A DNA stretch of 34,851 nt from Planctomycetota bacterium (GTDB taxonomy: Bacteria > Planctomycetota > Brocadiia > Brocadiales > Brocadiaceae). Positions 15,981 to 24,098 of this stretch are shown here, one piece after another (positions within the stretch are counted from its first letter, which is position 1; each line of letters begins with the position of its first letter). The DNA lies in the NCBI GenBank assembly GCA_023261445.1, contig JAHFOX010000015.1, positions 1-34,851 of the forward strand, in the 5' to 3' direction. The notes beneath the pieces are model-generated. The model did no database searches. It was given only the letters and a program-made list of their open reading frames with translations, and was not told the origin of the DNA. The position numbers and the translations under genes are program-made.

Positions 15981-17093
15981 ATGATAAAATTCAGCACTTT
16001 GCTGTTATGCATACTTGTGTGTTTTTGTACGGCTGTGGATGGTGATACAGTAGTCCTAAAGAACGTTGGTAAAGATATTGAGGTCAAAGTAATAGGTATT
16101 ACAAATGAATATGTAGAAGCAGCGATACTAAAAAACAACATTAAGTCCTTAAATATGCAGTTTTTGAATACTGGCAATTACACAGATTTGGTTTCTTTGA
16201 ATATTGCAAACGCTACTATAGAATGTAAGGTTAAAGAGATTTCAGAAGATACCATTCGTGTACTGATTCCTAGTTCTGCTATTTCTTCACTTCAGATGTC
16301 GTTTCAGGCGGAAGATAAACAAGCCAGAGCTATTCCAGCTGGGGTTGATAACATGCCAAAACCAATGGATATTATTGCGAAAAAAGAACAAAAGGAACAA
16401 TTAGAAGCTAAAATAGATGACACAGGGAATAAGGTGGTAGCTGATGATATAAGAACAGTTTCAGCGGAAAAACCTGTTACAGGGAAAAACTATCGGCTAA
16501 AGACCAAAAAGAAGAAAAAAGAAAAATTTGTGGAGAGAACCGATCAGCCAAAGGCAGAAGCAGAAGCAGAAGCAAAAGATACGGACACTGATATGAAAGA
16601 GTCTGTTGTGAATGAAGAACTACAAGAGCAAGAAAATACTGAAAAAAAAACCGAGATGACTCAGGAAGTGGTCGAGGAACCCAGAGAAGATAAAGTTGGG
16701 GATAAGGAGGTTGAAAATACAGTTCGTGAAGATGTAAAAAAAGAAGAGCCTGTCATACAAGATTCAAACCTTGGGAGTGTTGAGGGAAAGATTTTGCACA
16801 ATAGAAGTCCTCTGCGTGATTGTCAAGTGAAGTTGCAAATGTTAGAAAAGGGTGGATTGTTAGCAAAAGGATATCGTCCTGTGGATGGAGCAATAGAGAT
16901 TGAAACAGTTACAGACGAGAATGGTATTTATCATTTTGCGAATGTATCGCCTGGCTTGTATAAATTGTTTTGGAAACCTCCATCAGAAACTTCATGGGTT
17001 CGGCGATTCAAAATGGAACCAGATGTAATTGTGGAACCGGGTAAGGTCACAAATCCCAAAGATGTTGAGACTTTAAAGAGAACGTTAAATTAA
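15981..17093 (+). CDS. exported protein with two 40-residue repeats, charged linker and carboxypeptidase-regulatory-like domain
   Basis: I do not recognise a function. The 370-residue protein has an N-terminal signal peptide (hydrophobic 4-16). Two tandem units (about 22-61 and 69-108) align without gaps over 40 residues with 14 identities; they start DTVVLK and DLVSLN and end SLNMQF and SLQMSF, and are probably small beta barrels. Residues ~120-260 are very rich in Glu/Lys, likely extended or coiled coil. The C-terminus (~262-370) reads GSVEGKILHNRSPLRDCQV, then TVTDENGIYHFANVSPGLYK, typical of carboxypeptidase-regulatory/CNA-B-like beta sandwiches. The start is ATG 15981; two TTG codons precede it in frame. 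Transcribed toward the cytochrome cluster but separated by 467 bases with its own promoter, so it need not be part of it. Confidence 0.7.
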   Translation: MIKFSTLLLCILVCFCTAVDGDTVVLKNVGKDIEVKVIGITNEYVEAAILKNNIKSLNMQFLNTGNYTDLVSLNIANATIECKVKEISEDTIRVLIPSSAISSLQMSFQAEDKQARAIPAGVDNMPKPMDIIAKKEQKEQLEAKIDDTGNKVVADDIRTVSAEKPVTGKNYRLKTKKKKKEKFVERTDQPKAEAEAEAKDTDTDMKESVVNEELQEQENTEKKTEMTQEVVEEPREDKVGDKEVENTVREDVKKEEPVIQDSNLGSVEGKILHNRSPLRDCQVKLQMLEKGGLLAKGYRPVDGAIEIETVTDENGIYHFANVSPGLYKLFWKPPSETSWVRRFKMEPDVIVEPGKVTNPKDVETLKRTLN

Positions 17094-17445
17094 TTTTGTC
17101 TAATTTAGGTATGACAAATATTAAGAATTGCGGTTTCAGTTATTAAAATTTGTAAATGCTAACATAATATGAGCATGTTTCAACTTATGTAAATAATTTT
17201 GTAATACTATATTTGAAACTATCATTTCAATGCTGAAATTTTTTATCGGTAGGTGAAGTCTAAGATATGTTCTTTTACGTGCAGATATTAAAGACTAACG
17301 ATTGGATACTTAAATGGTTACGTAATTTTTTATATTTTTTTACAAATAAGGAATAAATATTGTTAAGTGTTTAAAGCCATTGTTGGATTTTTCAGAAAAA
17401 TATTTTTGTGATCTTTATTATTTTTTGTGGTTCAAATTTTATGTA
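17094..17445 (+). other. intergenic DNA upstream of the cytochrome operon, no gene recognised
   Basis: Very AT-rich, with no open frame of note and no clear terminator for the upstream gene (only a weak TTGTC/GACAA dyad just after its stop). The only confident element is the promoter that begins at 17446. Confidence 0.5.
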
Positions 17446-17474
17446 TTGACAAACCTATTCTGTAAATTTAATAT
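17446..17474 (+). promoter_or_regulatory. promoter of the cytochrome/bd-like operon
   Basis: TTGACA (17446-17451), 17-base spacer, TAATAT (17469-17474). The -35 is extended as TTGACAAACC, the same as at 13706 and nearly the same as at 27513. RNA start predicted near 17481, ~80 bases before the first gene. Confidence 0.55.
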
Positions 17475-17511
17475 ACTAAACTTTCTTTTTGGTGTTTAGG
17501 CGTATTAAAAA

Positions 17512-17525
17512 GGATTTATAAATCC
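17512..17525. promoter_or_regulatory. perfect 14-bp palindrome in the leader (possible operator)
   Basis: GGATTTATAAATCC is identical to its reverse complement. It lies about 30 bases after the predicted RNA start and 35 before the first ATG of the cytochrome operon. It could be a regulator site or an RNA hairpin; no known family motif is matched. Confidence 0.35.
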
Positions 17526-17560
17526 ACGACTAAAATTATTAGAATAAGACGGAGGTAATG

Positions 17561-18325
17561 ATGATAAAAAGTTTGCGTTACGTAACAATTGTTAGTGGTT
17601 TTGTGTTTGGTGTGATGGATAGTAGTGTTATGTTGTTGGACAATAATTATGCGGTGGCACAGGAAAAAGGCGCTACTTATAAAGAAATTGATGTTAAAGA
17701 TGGCGGGGCTATTGTAGGAACTGTTAAGTTTGATGGTGATGTTCCTGCTTCTAAGATGTTAAAGGTTGATAAAGACGAGCAAACTTGTGGTCATGAAAAT
17801 AAAGTATCAGAGGAATTGGTAGTCAATGGTGAATCAAAAGGCGTGAAGAATGTTGTTGTTTCTTTAGTTGACATTGCGGCTGGCAAAAAGATAGAGGCGG
17901 TAACAACTGCTTTAGACCAAAAGGAATGTCTGTTTATTCCCCATGTGCTCGCAATACCAGTAGGGTCTAGTGTTGATTTGCTTAATAGTGATAATGTAAT
18001 GCATAATCTTCATTCGTGGGCTATTAAAAATCCAGCTTTCAATGAAGGGGTATCTGGCGGCGGAAAGATGACTAAGAAATTTGACCTTGCGGAGGTTGTA
18101 AAGATAACTTGTGATGTGCATAAGTGGATGAGCTCTTTTGTTGTAGTTAAGGCGAATCCATATTTTGCTGTTACAGATGAGAATGGATGTTTTAAGATTG
18201 ATAATGTGCCTGCGGGTGCATATAAGATTGAGGCATGGCAGGAGAAGTTAGGGAAAAAGGCTGCCGAGGTGACAGTAAAGTCAAAAGAAGATGCTGTGGT
18301 AGATTTTGTTTTAACAAAGAAATAA
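17561..18325 (+). CDS. exported cupredoxin-like protein with carboxypeptidase-regulatory-like tail
   Basis: Probable periplasmic or anammoxosomal copper/electron-transfer protein. The 254-residue protein has a signal peptide (hydrophobic ~6-28) and a domain (about 45-200) that resembles small blue-copper folds. It has MHNLHSW (His148, His151) and then CDVHKWM (Cys184, His187, Met190), the His...Cys-His-Met pattern of type 1 copper ligands in typical order. A beta domain with TDENGCFKIDNVPAGAYKIE follows (~205-254). Start: two ATGs adjoin; GGAGGT at 17551-17556 leaves a workable gap only to the second (17561). First gene of the predicted cytochrome operon, 58 bases before the bd-like gene. Copper binding is inferred from motif order only; such domains are sometimes annotated as methylamine-utilisation-like. 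Confidence 0.65.
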   Translation: MIKSLRYVTIVSGFVFGVMDSSVMLLDNNYAVAQEKGATYKEIDVKDGGAIVGTVKFDGDVPASKMLKVDKDEQTCGHENKVSEELVVNGESKGVKNVVVSLVDIAAGKKIEAVTTALDQKECLFIPHVLAIPVGSSVDLLNSDNVMHNLHSWAIKNPAFNEGVSGGGKMTKKFDLAEVVKITCDVHKWMSSFVVVKANPYFAVTDENGCFKIDNVPAGAYKIEAWQEKLGKKAAEVTVKSKEDAVVDFVLTKK

Positions 18326-18383
18326 CCGTATCGTGAACTTTCATAGAACGTGTAACTTACTAGTTTGAAAAGGCCTATTGCTA

Positions 18384-20543
18384 ATGAATAAGAAGATATT
18401 GCTGCAGCTAACAAAAAGAAGTACATTTATTCTTATATTTTTGCTTTTCATTTCCTTTGTTTCGTCCATGTCGCTTTTCCAAAAGGCATTTGCTGCCGAA
18501 GAAGCGCCAGCACAAACATCAAAAGAAGGTGGAGTCGCTGCCCCCGGAGTGGAATTGCCTCAGTTTGATGCATCAGTTCTGGCAGCCGCACCGGCAGCGG
18601 TTGCGGGTCAGCCTGCAACAGGAACAGGTACTACAACAGCAGCCGTAGAGGAAGAAGAGGTTGGTCCTGTTCAATATAGAACATTCTTTGGAATTGATTC
18701 CAGGGTGGTAGTCTGGATTGTATCAGAACTGCATCTCATGTTTGCGGCTTTTGTGCTGGGTGTTCCAATTTTTGCCGTTATTGTAGAAATTGTGGGATTC
18801 AAGGGTGGCGACATTAAATACGATAAGATGGCAAAGGAATTTACCAAACTTTTATCCGCAGCATTTGCTACAACTGCGTCGTTAGGTGGTTTGCTTGGTT
18901 TCTGTTTATTCGGTTTGTATCCCGAGTTTATGGGTCACATGACGAATGTATTTGCGCCGACAATGTATGTTTACGCATTGATGTTCTTTGGCGAGGCATT
19001 CACATTGTACGGCTATTATTATTCGTGGGAAATTCTAAAAGGCACAGCTCTTAGGAAATGGTTCCACATTATGCTGGGTGTTATGCTTAACCTTTTTGGT
19101 ACAGGACTTATGTTTTTAACAAATTCATGGGCCACATATATGATGAGTCCTGCTGGAATTGTGCCAACCACTGGGAAAGTTCTGAGTTTATATCACGCCA
19201 TGTATAATCCACTGTGGATGCCTGTAAACATTCATCGTTTAATAGCCAATGTATGCTTTGGTGGTTTTGTGGTAGGCGCCTATGCAGCAGTGAAATTTCT
19301 GGGATCAAAATCAGAAGAGGAAAAGGCGCATTACGATTGGATGGGTTATGTCGGTAATTTTATAGGTGTTGGTGCTTTAATACCTTTGCCATTTGCAGGG
19401 TATTGGCTGGGAAGAGAAGTCTATAGCTCAAGCCCTGTTATGGGTAATATTATGATGGGCGGAGCATTTTCCTGGACATTTATTGTTCAAGCCATATTGA
19501 TTGGTATGCTTTTTATTGGAGCGAATTACTATTTGTGGCTGGGAATGGGTAGGATTAAAGGCTCAGAACGCTATACTAAATTTATTAAATATCTCATTTT
19601 TGTTATTTTCATGTGTTTTGCCGTATGGTTAACGCCCCATAATTTACCTCTTAGCGGTGAAGAGCGGGCTATGATTGGTGAACAATATCATCCGTTCTCT
19701 AAATATTTTGGGGTTATGGCAGCGAAAAACGCAGTAGTTAATTTAATTATTCTTGCCACCTTCTTTTCATTCCTGATTTATCGGAGAAGCAACAAAGGGG
19801 AATTGGCACCATTTTCTGAACAAGGTAGAGCTGGCAAGATTGGAATATTTTCCGCAGTGATCTTTTGCTTGTTAATGTTGGTCTCATATGCAGTTTCACT
19901 CAATTTTGTAGAGCTAGAAGCTAACATAAAGTCCTTTGTGAAACCTTTAATAGGCGCACTCTATATTCAATCGTTTTTTATATGTTTTGCAGCGTTTTTA
20001 ACCTTTAAAAACAAAGGCAAGTTAGCACAAAGTATGCTTTTTGCGGTTACTGCGTGTATTGCCGTGCTGTACTTCTGGTATTACGGTTTTCAAGTTATGC
20101 AAAAAGCGAATTTAGTATTACGATATTTATCTGTGACACAGGTTTCAATAGTAATGAGTTGTCTGATAATGAATGCTATTATAGATATCTTTATGTTCCG
20201 TAAAGCAAAGCTTGTAGGTGGTATTGTGTGGGGGAAGATGCCTGTAAGGTCGCAATACGCATTGATTCTGTTATGTGTGGTTATTGTTATTTTAATGGGA
20301 TTAATGGGCTTTATACGTTCTGGCTTGAGGATGGATTGGCATATTTACGGCGTCTTGCAGGATACATCGCAATGGGCATACACACCGACCCTGTCTTATA
20401 TGGGACGGATAGTTGGTTTAATTGTGGCGCTTTTCTTGGGTCTGGTTGCGTTCGTATTCTGGCTGGCTAATTTGGGTGACAAGAAAAAAAGTGAAAAAGC
20501 AGAAGAATACGAAGATGCAGTAGTTGGTTATGAGAAGCATTAA
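18384..20543 (+). CDS. cytochrome bd oxidase subunit I-like membrane protein
   Basis: A 719-residue multi-pass protein, much longer than CydA (~450-520). It has a signal-like N-terminus (hydrophobic ~12-30, ending KAFAAEE), then an Ala/Thr/Glu-rich linker to ~90, then about 15 predicted membrane helices. The first helices resemble CydA: SELHLMFAAFVLG holds His117 at the place of the family's first heme His, and NIHRLIANVCFGGFVVGAY resembles the helix with the b558 His. IPLPFAGYWLGREVY recalls the CydA stretch before GRQPW, but that motif is not intact. No subunit II gene adjoins. Proteins annotated bd-like occur in nxr loci of anammox bacteria and Nitrospira; their reaction is unproven. ATG 18384 was chosen; a TTG two codons upstream is in frame. 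Probable role: membrane electron transfer with the neighbouring cytochromes. Confidence 0.75.
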   Translation: MNKKILLQLTKRSTFILIFLLFISFVSSMSLFQKAFAAEEAPAQTSKEGGVAAPGVELPQFDASVLAAAPAAVAGQPATGTGTTTAAVEEEEVGPVQYRTFFGIDSRVVVWIVSELHLMFAAFVLGVPIFAVIVEIVGFKGGDIKYDKMAKEFTKLLSAAFATTASLGGLLGFCLFGLYPEFMGHMTNVFAPTMYVYALMFFGEAFTLYGYYYSWEILKGTALRKWFHIMLGVMLNLFGTGLMFLTNSWATYMMSPAGIVPTTGKVLSLYHAMYNPLWMPVNIHRLIANVCFGGFVVGAYAAVKFLGSKSEEEKAHYDWMGYVGNFIGVGALIPLPFAGYWLGREVYSSSPVMGNIMMGGAFSWTFIVQAILIGMLFIGANYYLWLGMGRIKGSERYTKFIKYLIFVIFMCFAVWLTPHNLPLSGEERAMIGEQYHPFSKYFGVMAAKNAVVNLIILATFFSFLIYRRSNKGELAPFSEQGRAGKIGIFSAVIFCLLMLVSYAVSLNFVELEANIKSFVKPLIGALYIQSFFICFAAFLTFKNKGKLAQSMLFAVTACIAVLYFWYYGFQVMQKANLVLRYLSVTQVSIVMSCLIMNAIIDIFMFRKAKLVGGIVWGKMPVRSQYALILLCVVIVILMGLMGFIRSGLRMDWHIYGVLQDTSQWAYTPTLSYMGRIVGLIVALFLGLVAFVFWLANLGDKKKSEKAEEYEDAVVGYEKH

Positions 20544-20620
20544 AAGAATTTTATAACAGGCTGTATTAATGTTTGGTGTAATAAAATCTCAAGGTTGTAA
20601 ATGAAGGTTTAGGAAAACTT

Positions 20621-21571
20621 ATGAATAAGAGCATGCTGAAAATTACGGCTTTTGCAATTGCCATTATTGGGTTCTATATCTACATCACAATATATGTAAC
20701 TGGCCTTTCTGGTACAGGAGGGGGGGAGTCTGTCGGTGGAGTAAGCCCAGAGGCGGGTGAAAAGATTTTCTGGGGAGATGGACAATGTAGTACTTGTCAC
20801 AAGATAGGTACCAGTGGCAGCGCAACAAGAGGACCAGATCAGGAAGGTTTGTCCAGTAGGGCTGAAGAGCGAGCAAAAGAGTTGGGTATGCCTTCAGGAT
20901 TGGATTATATGGTAGAATCTATTTTAGAACCCGAAAAGTATGTTGTGAAGGGGTATGATAAAATTATGCCCAAGGTGTTTGATCCCCCTATTATGTTGTC
21001 GCGTGAAAAGATACTTGCTGTCTTGGCATATCTTCAAACATTGGGCGGGGAGCCTGATATTGCTTCAATCATGAAGTATAAAGATAAAATACCAGAGGCA
21101 TCAAAGAAGAAGGTAAAACCATGGGTGTCTCCGATTGTGGTTGATGCAAAGGAAGGGGAGAAAATATTCTTCGACGAGACTCGACCTGTTACTTGTGGTA
21201 AATGTCATATTGTTAATGGAAAGGGTAAGAAGGTTGGTCCGGAGCTTACGGGTATCGGCGCTATTCAGACACCGGAATACTTCTTGGAGTCTATACTTAC
21301 GCCAAGCGCAAAGATTGTGAAAGGTTATGAAACGATGTATGTGATAACAACGGATGGCATACCTTATAACGGTCTGATTAAAAGTGAAACAGAAAATGAG
21401 CTTGTATTATTAAAAGAAGAAAGTGGTGAGATTGAAGAAGTAACTATTCCAAAGACTGAAATTCAAGAAATGAAGAAACAGGATGTTTCTATTATGCCTG
21501 GTAATATTAGTGAGTTGTTAAGTGTAAAGGATTTTTATGGGATTGTATCCTTTTTGCAGAGCTTAAAATAG
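20621..21571 (+). CDS. membrane-anchored diheme cytochrome c
   Basis: Electron carrier on the outer face of the membrane. The 316-residue protein has an N-terminal membrane anchor (~7-29) and two c-type heme sites, CSTCH (from 56) and CGKCH (from 192). Each lies in its own cytochrome-c-like domain with a candidate Met ligand downstream (KIMPK in the first). After the second heme a beta segment, VITTDGIPYNGLIKSETENE, resembles the heme-binding domain of large planctomycete cytochromes and ends in the usual SVKDFYGIVSFLQSL helix. AGGAAA precedes the ATG. It lies 77 bases after the bd-like gene and 50 before the next cytochrome, so probably cotranscribed. A subunit of a bd-like complex is the simplest idea, unproven. 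Confidence 0.85.
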   Translation: MNKSMLKITAFAIAIIGFYIYITIYVTGLSGTGGGESVGGVSPEAGEKIFWGDGQCSTCHKIGTSGSATRGPDQEGLSSRAEERAKELGMPSGLDYMVESILEPEKYVVKGYDKIMPKVFDPPIMLSREKILAVLAYLQTLGGEPDIASIMKYKDKIPEASKKKVKPWVSPIVVDAKEGEKIFFDETRPVTCGKCHIVNGKGKKVGPELTGIGAIQTPEYFLESILTPSAKIVKGYETMYVITTDGIPYNGLIKSETENELVLLKEESGEIEEVTIPKTEIQEMKKQDVSIMPGNISELLSVKDFYGIVSFLQSLK

Positions 21572-21621
21572 TTCAATGACTTGGTTGTATATGCGAATGA
21601 TTCAAAGTTAGGAGTCCATTA

Positions 21622-22392
21622 ATGGCTTATAAGCGCAGAAAATTTTTGTTGATATGGGTAATAACAGCAGCTATTTGCTTGTTTTTGTTTCTTAAATATG
21701 TCTCCCCAAAAGTTTTTCAGGTATTGATGGCAAAAGGTCATCCGATGCCAACGCCAAGCACCTTGATGATGTGGTACATGATTATGGGCGTTCTGGCTGG
21801 ATTGGTATATGCAACTACAAGCAACCAGAAGTTTGCAGATTTTCTAGGTTTTTTGTTGCCGGACAGCGGCCCAAAAATAAAGATTTTATTGCAAAAACTA
21901 TTGTTTGTGGGTTTTCCTGTTATAGTCGGATGGTTTGTATACACTTGGTCTATACCCGGTGCCGCCTCACCCGTTGAGTTAAGAATTCAACACCCTACAT
22001 TACCACAGGAATTTGAAAAGCTTGATAATCCGTTTAGACAGGCAGATGCCGAGACTCAACGCAAGTGTATAGAAGAAGGAAAGATTCTCTTTCAAACGTA
22101 TTGCAGGCCTTGTCACGGTTCAAAAGCAGATGGTAATGGACCTTTTGCAAATTCATTTCGCCTAAGACCTATTAATTTTCAAGACCCGGGAACGATTGCT
22201 ACTGTAGTAGATAATTATCTCTTTTGGCGAATTAAAGAAGGTGGCCCAGGCCTTCCAACGGAATCAACTCCGTGGGATTCTGCAATGCCCTCATGGAAAG
22301 ACGATTTAAAAGATGATGAAATCTGGAAAATTATCATGGGTGAATATGACACGGCTGGCGTTATGCCCAGACAAAGGGAAAAGCTTGAGTAA
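21622..22392 (+). CDS. monoheme cytochrome c with N-terminal membrane helices
   Basis: A 256-residue protein with about three hydrophobic segments (roughly 8-25, 48-66 and 90-111), followed by a single cytochrome c domain. The heme site is CRPCHG (from 161), with downstream SAMPSWKDDL supplying a likely Met ligand, as in class I cytochromes. AGGAGT lies 9 bases before the ATG. It is placed between two diheme cytochromes in the same direction. The combination of several membrane helices with one soluble heme domain resembles subunits that pass electrons from a membrane complex to a soluble partner. No closer family name is justified from sequence alone. Confidence 0.82.
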   Translation: MAYKRRKFLLIWVITAAICLFLFLKYVSPKVFQVLMAKGHPMPTPSTLMMWYMIMGVLAGLVYATTSNQKFADFLGFLLPDSGPKIKILLQKLLFVGFPVIVGWFVYTWSIPGAASPVELRIQHPTLPQEFEKLDNPFRQADAETQRKCIEEGKILFQTYCRPCHGSKADGNGPFANSFRLRPINFQDPGTIATVVDNYLFWRIKEGGPGLPTESTPWDSAMPSWKDDLKDDEIWKIIMGEYDTAGVMPRQREKLE

Positions 22393-22474
22393 TATATTGT
22401 GCTTGTGTAAGGGTGCAGTTCTTAATTGTTAATAGTAATTAATTTATAAACGGATAGAAGAACAGATAAATACT

Positions 22475-24067
22475 ATGATAAAAACGTTTAAAAAGGTTTT
22501 GGTAAGTTTAATTTTAGGCTTAGTAACAATATGTGTTTTTGGGGAATATAGGCAGGTATTTGCTCAGTCCTCTCATTTATTCAGGACGTATAAACATGAA
22601 GTACCTCAAAAATTGCCAGAAACACCGGAAGCCATTGCTGAAGGGAAAAAGACTTACGAAAAGAGGTGCTGGTATTGCCATGGGATTGAAGGTGGAGGTG
22701 ACGGCCCCGCATCAAAGACAATGTTTCCAAAACCGAGAAATTTTACAAGAAATGAGTATAAGGTTAGGTCCACAAATTTCGGCTCGGTTCCCACAGATGA
22801 AGATTTGTTCAGGATTATTACTAGTGGTATAGAAGGGACGGCAATGCCTTTTTGGAGCACTATAACTGAAACAGAACGCTGGCAGGTAATTTATTATATT
22901 AAAACCTTTAATGAACAATTTAAGAAGGAATCTGCGCCTAAAGTAGTATCTGTTGGAAGTGTTGCTTCCACCCCAGAAAGTTTGAAAAGGGGGCAGGAGT
23001 TATTTAAAGAGATGAAATGTTTTGAATGTCACGGTGAAGACGGGAGAGGAAACGGTCCTTTGACCGTGGCCTTACAAACTGAATGGAGCATGCCTTATCG
23101 TGCAAGAGATTTAACTAAGGCGTGGAATTTCAAGGGGGGTAATACAATAGAAGATATCTACAGGACGATTTCTACAGGATTTAATGAAACTCCTATGGGT
23201 TCTTATTTAGATAAACTTTCTGACGAAGATCGCTGGCATATTGCTCATTTTGTGAAAGATTTGTCCAATGATATGGCTTCCGACGTGGTTGTGAAAGTAA
23301 AGTTGTTTGAGGGCGACCAGTTACCATCAGAACCTTTAGATGAAAATTGGAATAAGGCTACTCCGGTAGAAATTCCTATAGCAGGTCAAATCATTGCTGC
23401 TCCCAGACACTGGATGCCTTCTGTAGATGCAATTATGATCAGGGCATTATATAACAAAGATGAAATTGCGTTTTTTGTGGAATGGGATGATTCAACTAAT
23501 AAACAGGAAGAAATATTTAGAGACGCAGTTGCCTTGCAGTTTCCCACAAAGATCCCGGAATCACTGAAAAAACCGTATTTTGCAATGGGAGATTCTAGTG
23601 GAGCAGTGAATCTTTGGAGTTGGAAAGCATACTGGCACGAAGGGTTTGGACAGATTGTGGAAGCACCAGAACAGGAACCAGGTACTGTTTCAGAACTAAA
23701 TGCAAAAGGTTTTAAGAGCGTTATAACACAGCCGACAGAAAGTCAGAATATTACAGGAAAGGGGATTTATCAGAACGGAAGATGGAAGGTTGTGTTTAAA
23801 AGAACCTTAAAGACTGAAGATGCAAAGAGAGATATCCAATTTGAAATTGGTAAACTTATTCCTATAGCGTTTGCGGTGTGGGATGGGTCAAATAGCGATG
23901 TTAGCGGTCAAAAGTCAGTTTCGTCTTGGTATTACATATCGCTTGAGAAGTCTGTACCCAAGACAGTTTTCGTTTATGTATTGATCGCCGTCGTTATGGG
24001 AGCAAGTGTAGAATTGTGGTTTGTTGCAAGGTTGCGCAGATTCCCGCCAAAATTTGAAGAAGAATAA
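22475..24067 (+). CDS. diheme cytochrome c fused to an NxrC-like (ethylbenzene dehydrogenase gamma-type) heme-b domain
   Basis: A 530-residue exported protein. Signal peptide (~8-31, ending VFAQ); two cytochrome c domains with CWYCH (from 65) and CFECH (from 182) and Met candidates GTAMPFW and TPMGSY. A third domain follows (~268-490) and is clearly related to NxrC encoded at 27924: both share FRDAVAL.FP, a MGD tripeptide, VNLW.WKA.W, a LNA.GF block and an AVW(D/N)G...GQK..SS ending. A C-terminal membrane helix (~497-518) and basic tail anchor it. In EbdC-type domains a Met and a Lys bind heme b; the MGD Met and the WKA Lys are candidates here. It may accept electrons from NxrABC or form an NXR variant anchored to the membrane. 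Confidence 0.85.
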   Translation: MIKTFKKVLVSLILGLVTICVFGEYRQVFAQSSHLFRTYKHEVPQKLPETPEAIAEGKKTYEKRCWYCHGIEGGGDGPASKTMFPKPRNFTRNEYKVRSTNFGSVPTDEDLFRIITSGIEGTAMPFWSTITETERWQVIYYIKTFNEQFKKESAPKVVSVGSVASTPESLKRGQELFKEMKCFECHGEDGRGNGPLTVALQTEWSMPYRARDLTKAWNFKGGNTIEDIYRTISTGFNETPMGSYLDKLSDEDRWHIAHFVKDLSNDMASDVVVKVKLFEGDQLPSEPLDENWNKATPVEIPIAGQIIAAPRHWMPSVDAIMIRALYNKDEIAFFVEWDDSTNKQEEIFRDAVALQFPTKIPESLKKPYFAMGDSSGAVNLWSWKAYWHEGFGQIVEAPEQEPGTVSELNAKGFKSVITQPTESQNITGKGIYQNGRWKVVFKRTLKTEDAKRDIQFEIGKLIPIAFAVWDGSNSDVSGQKSVSSWYYISLEKSVPKTVFVYVLIAVVMGASVELWFVARLRRFPPKFEEE

Positions 24068-24098
24068 ATAAGAACAACGTCTTGTTAAGGAGTTTTTA

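Noticed and set aside
16552-16575. gcagaa triplet-pair repeat as a possible phase-variation tract
   Set aside because: Only about three to four units, multiple of three, and part of the Glu/Lys-rich linker; a slip would not change frame.
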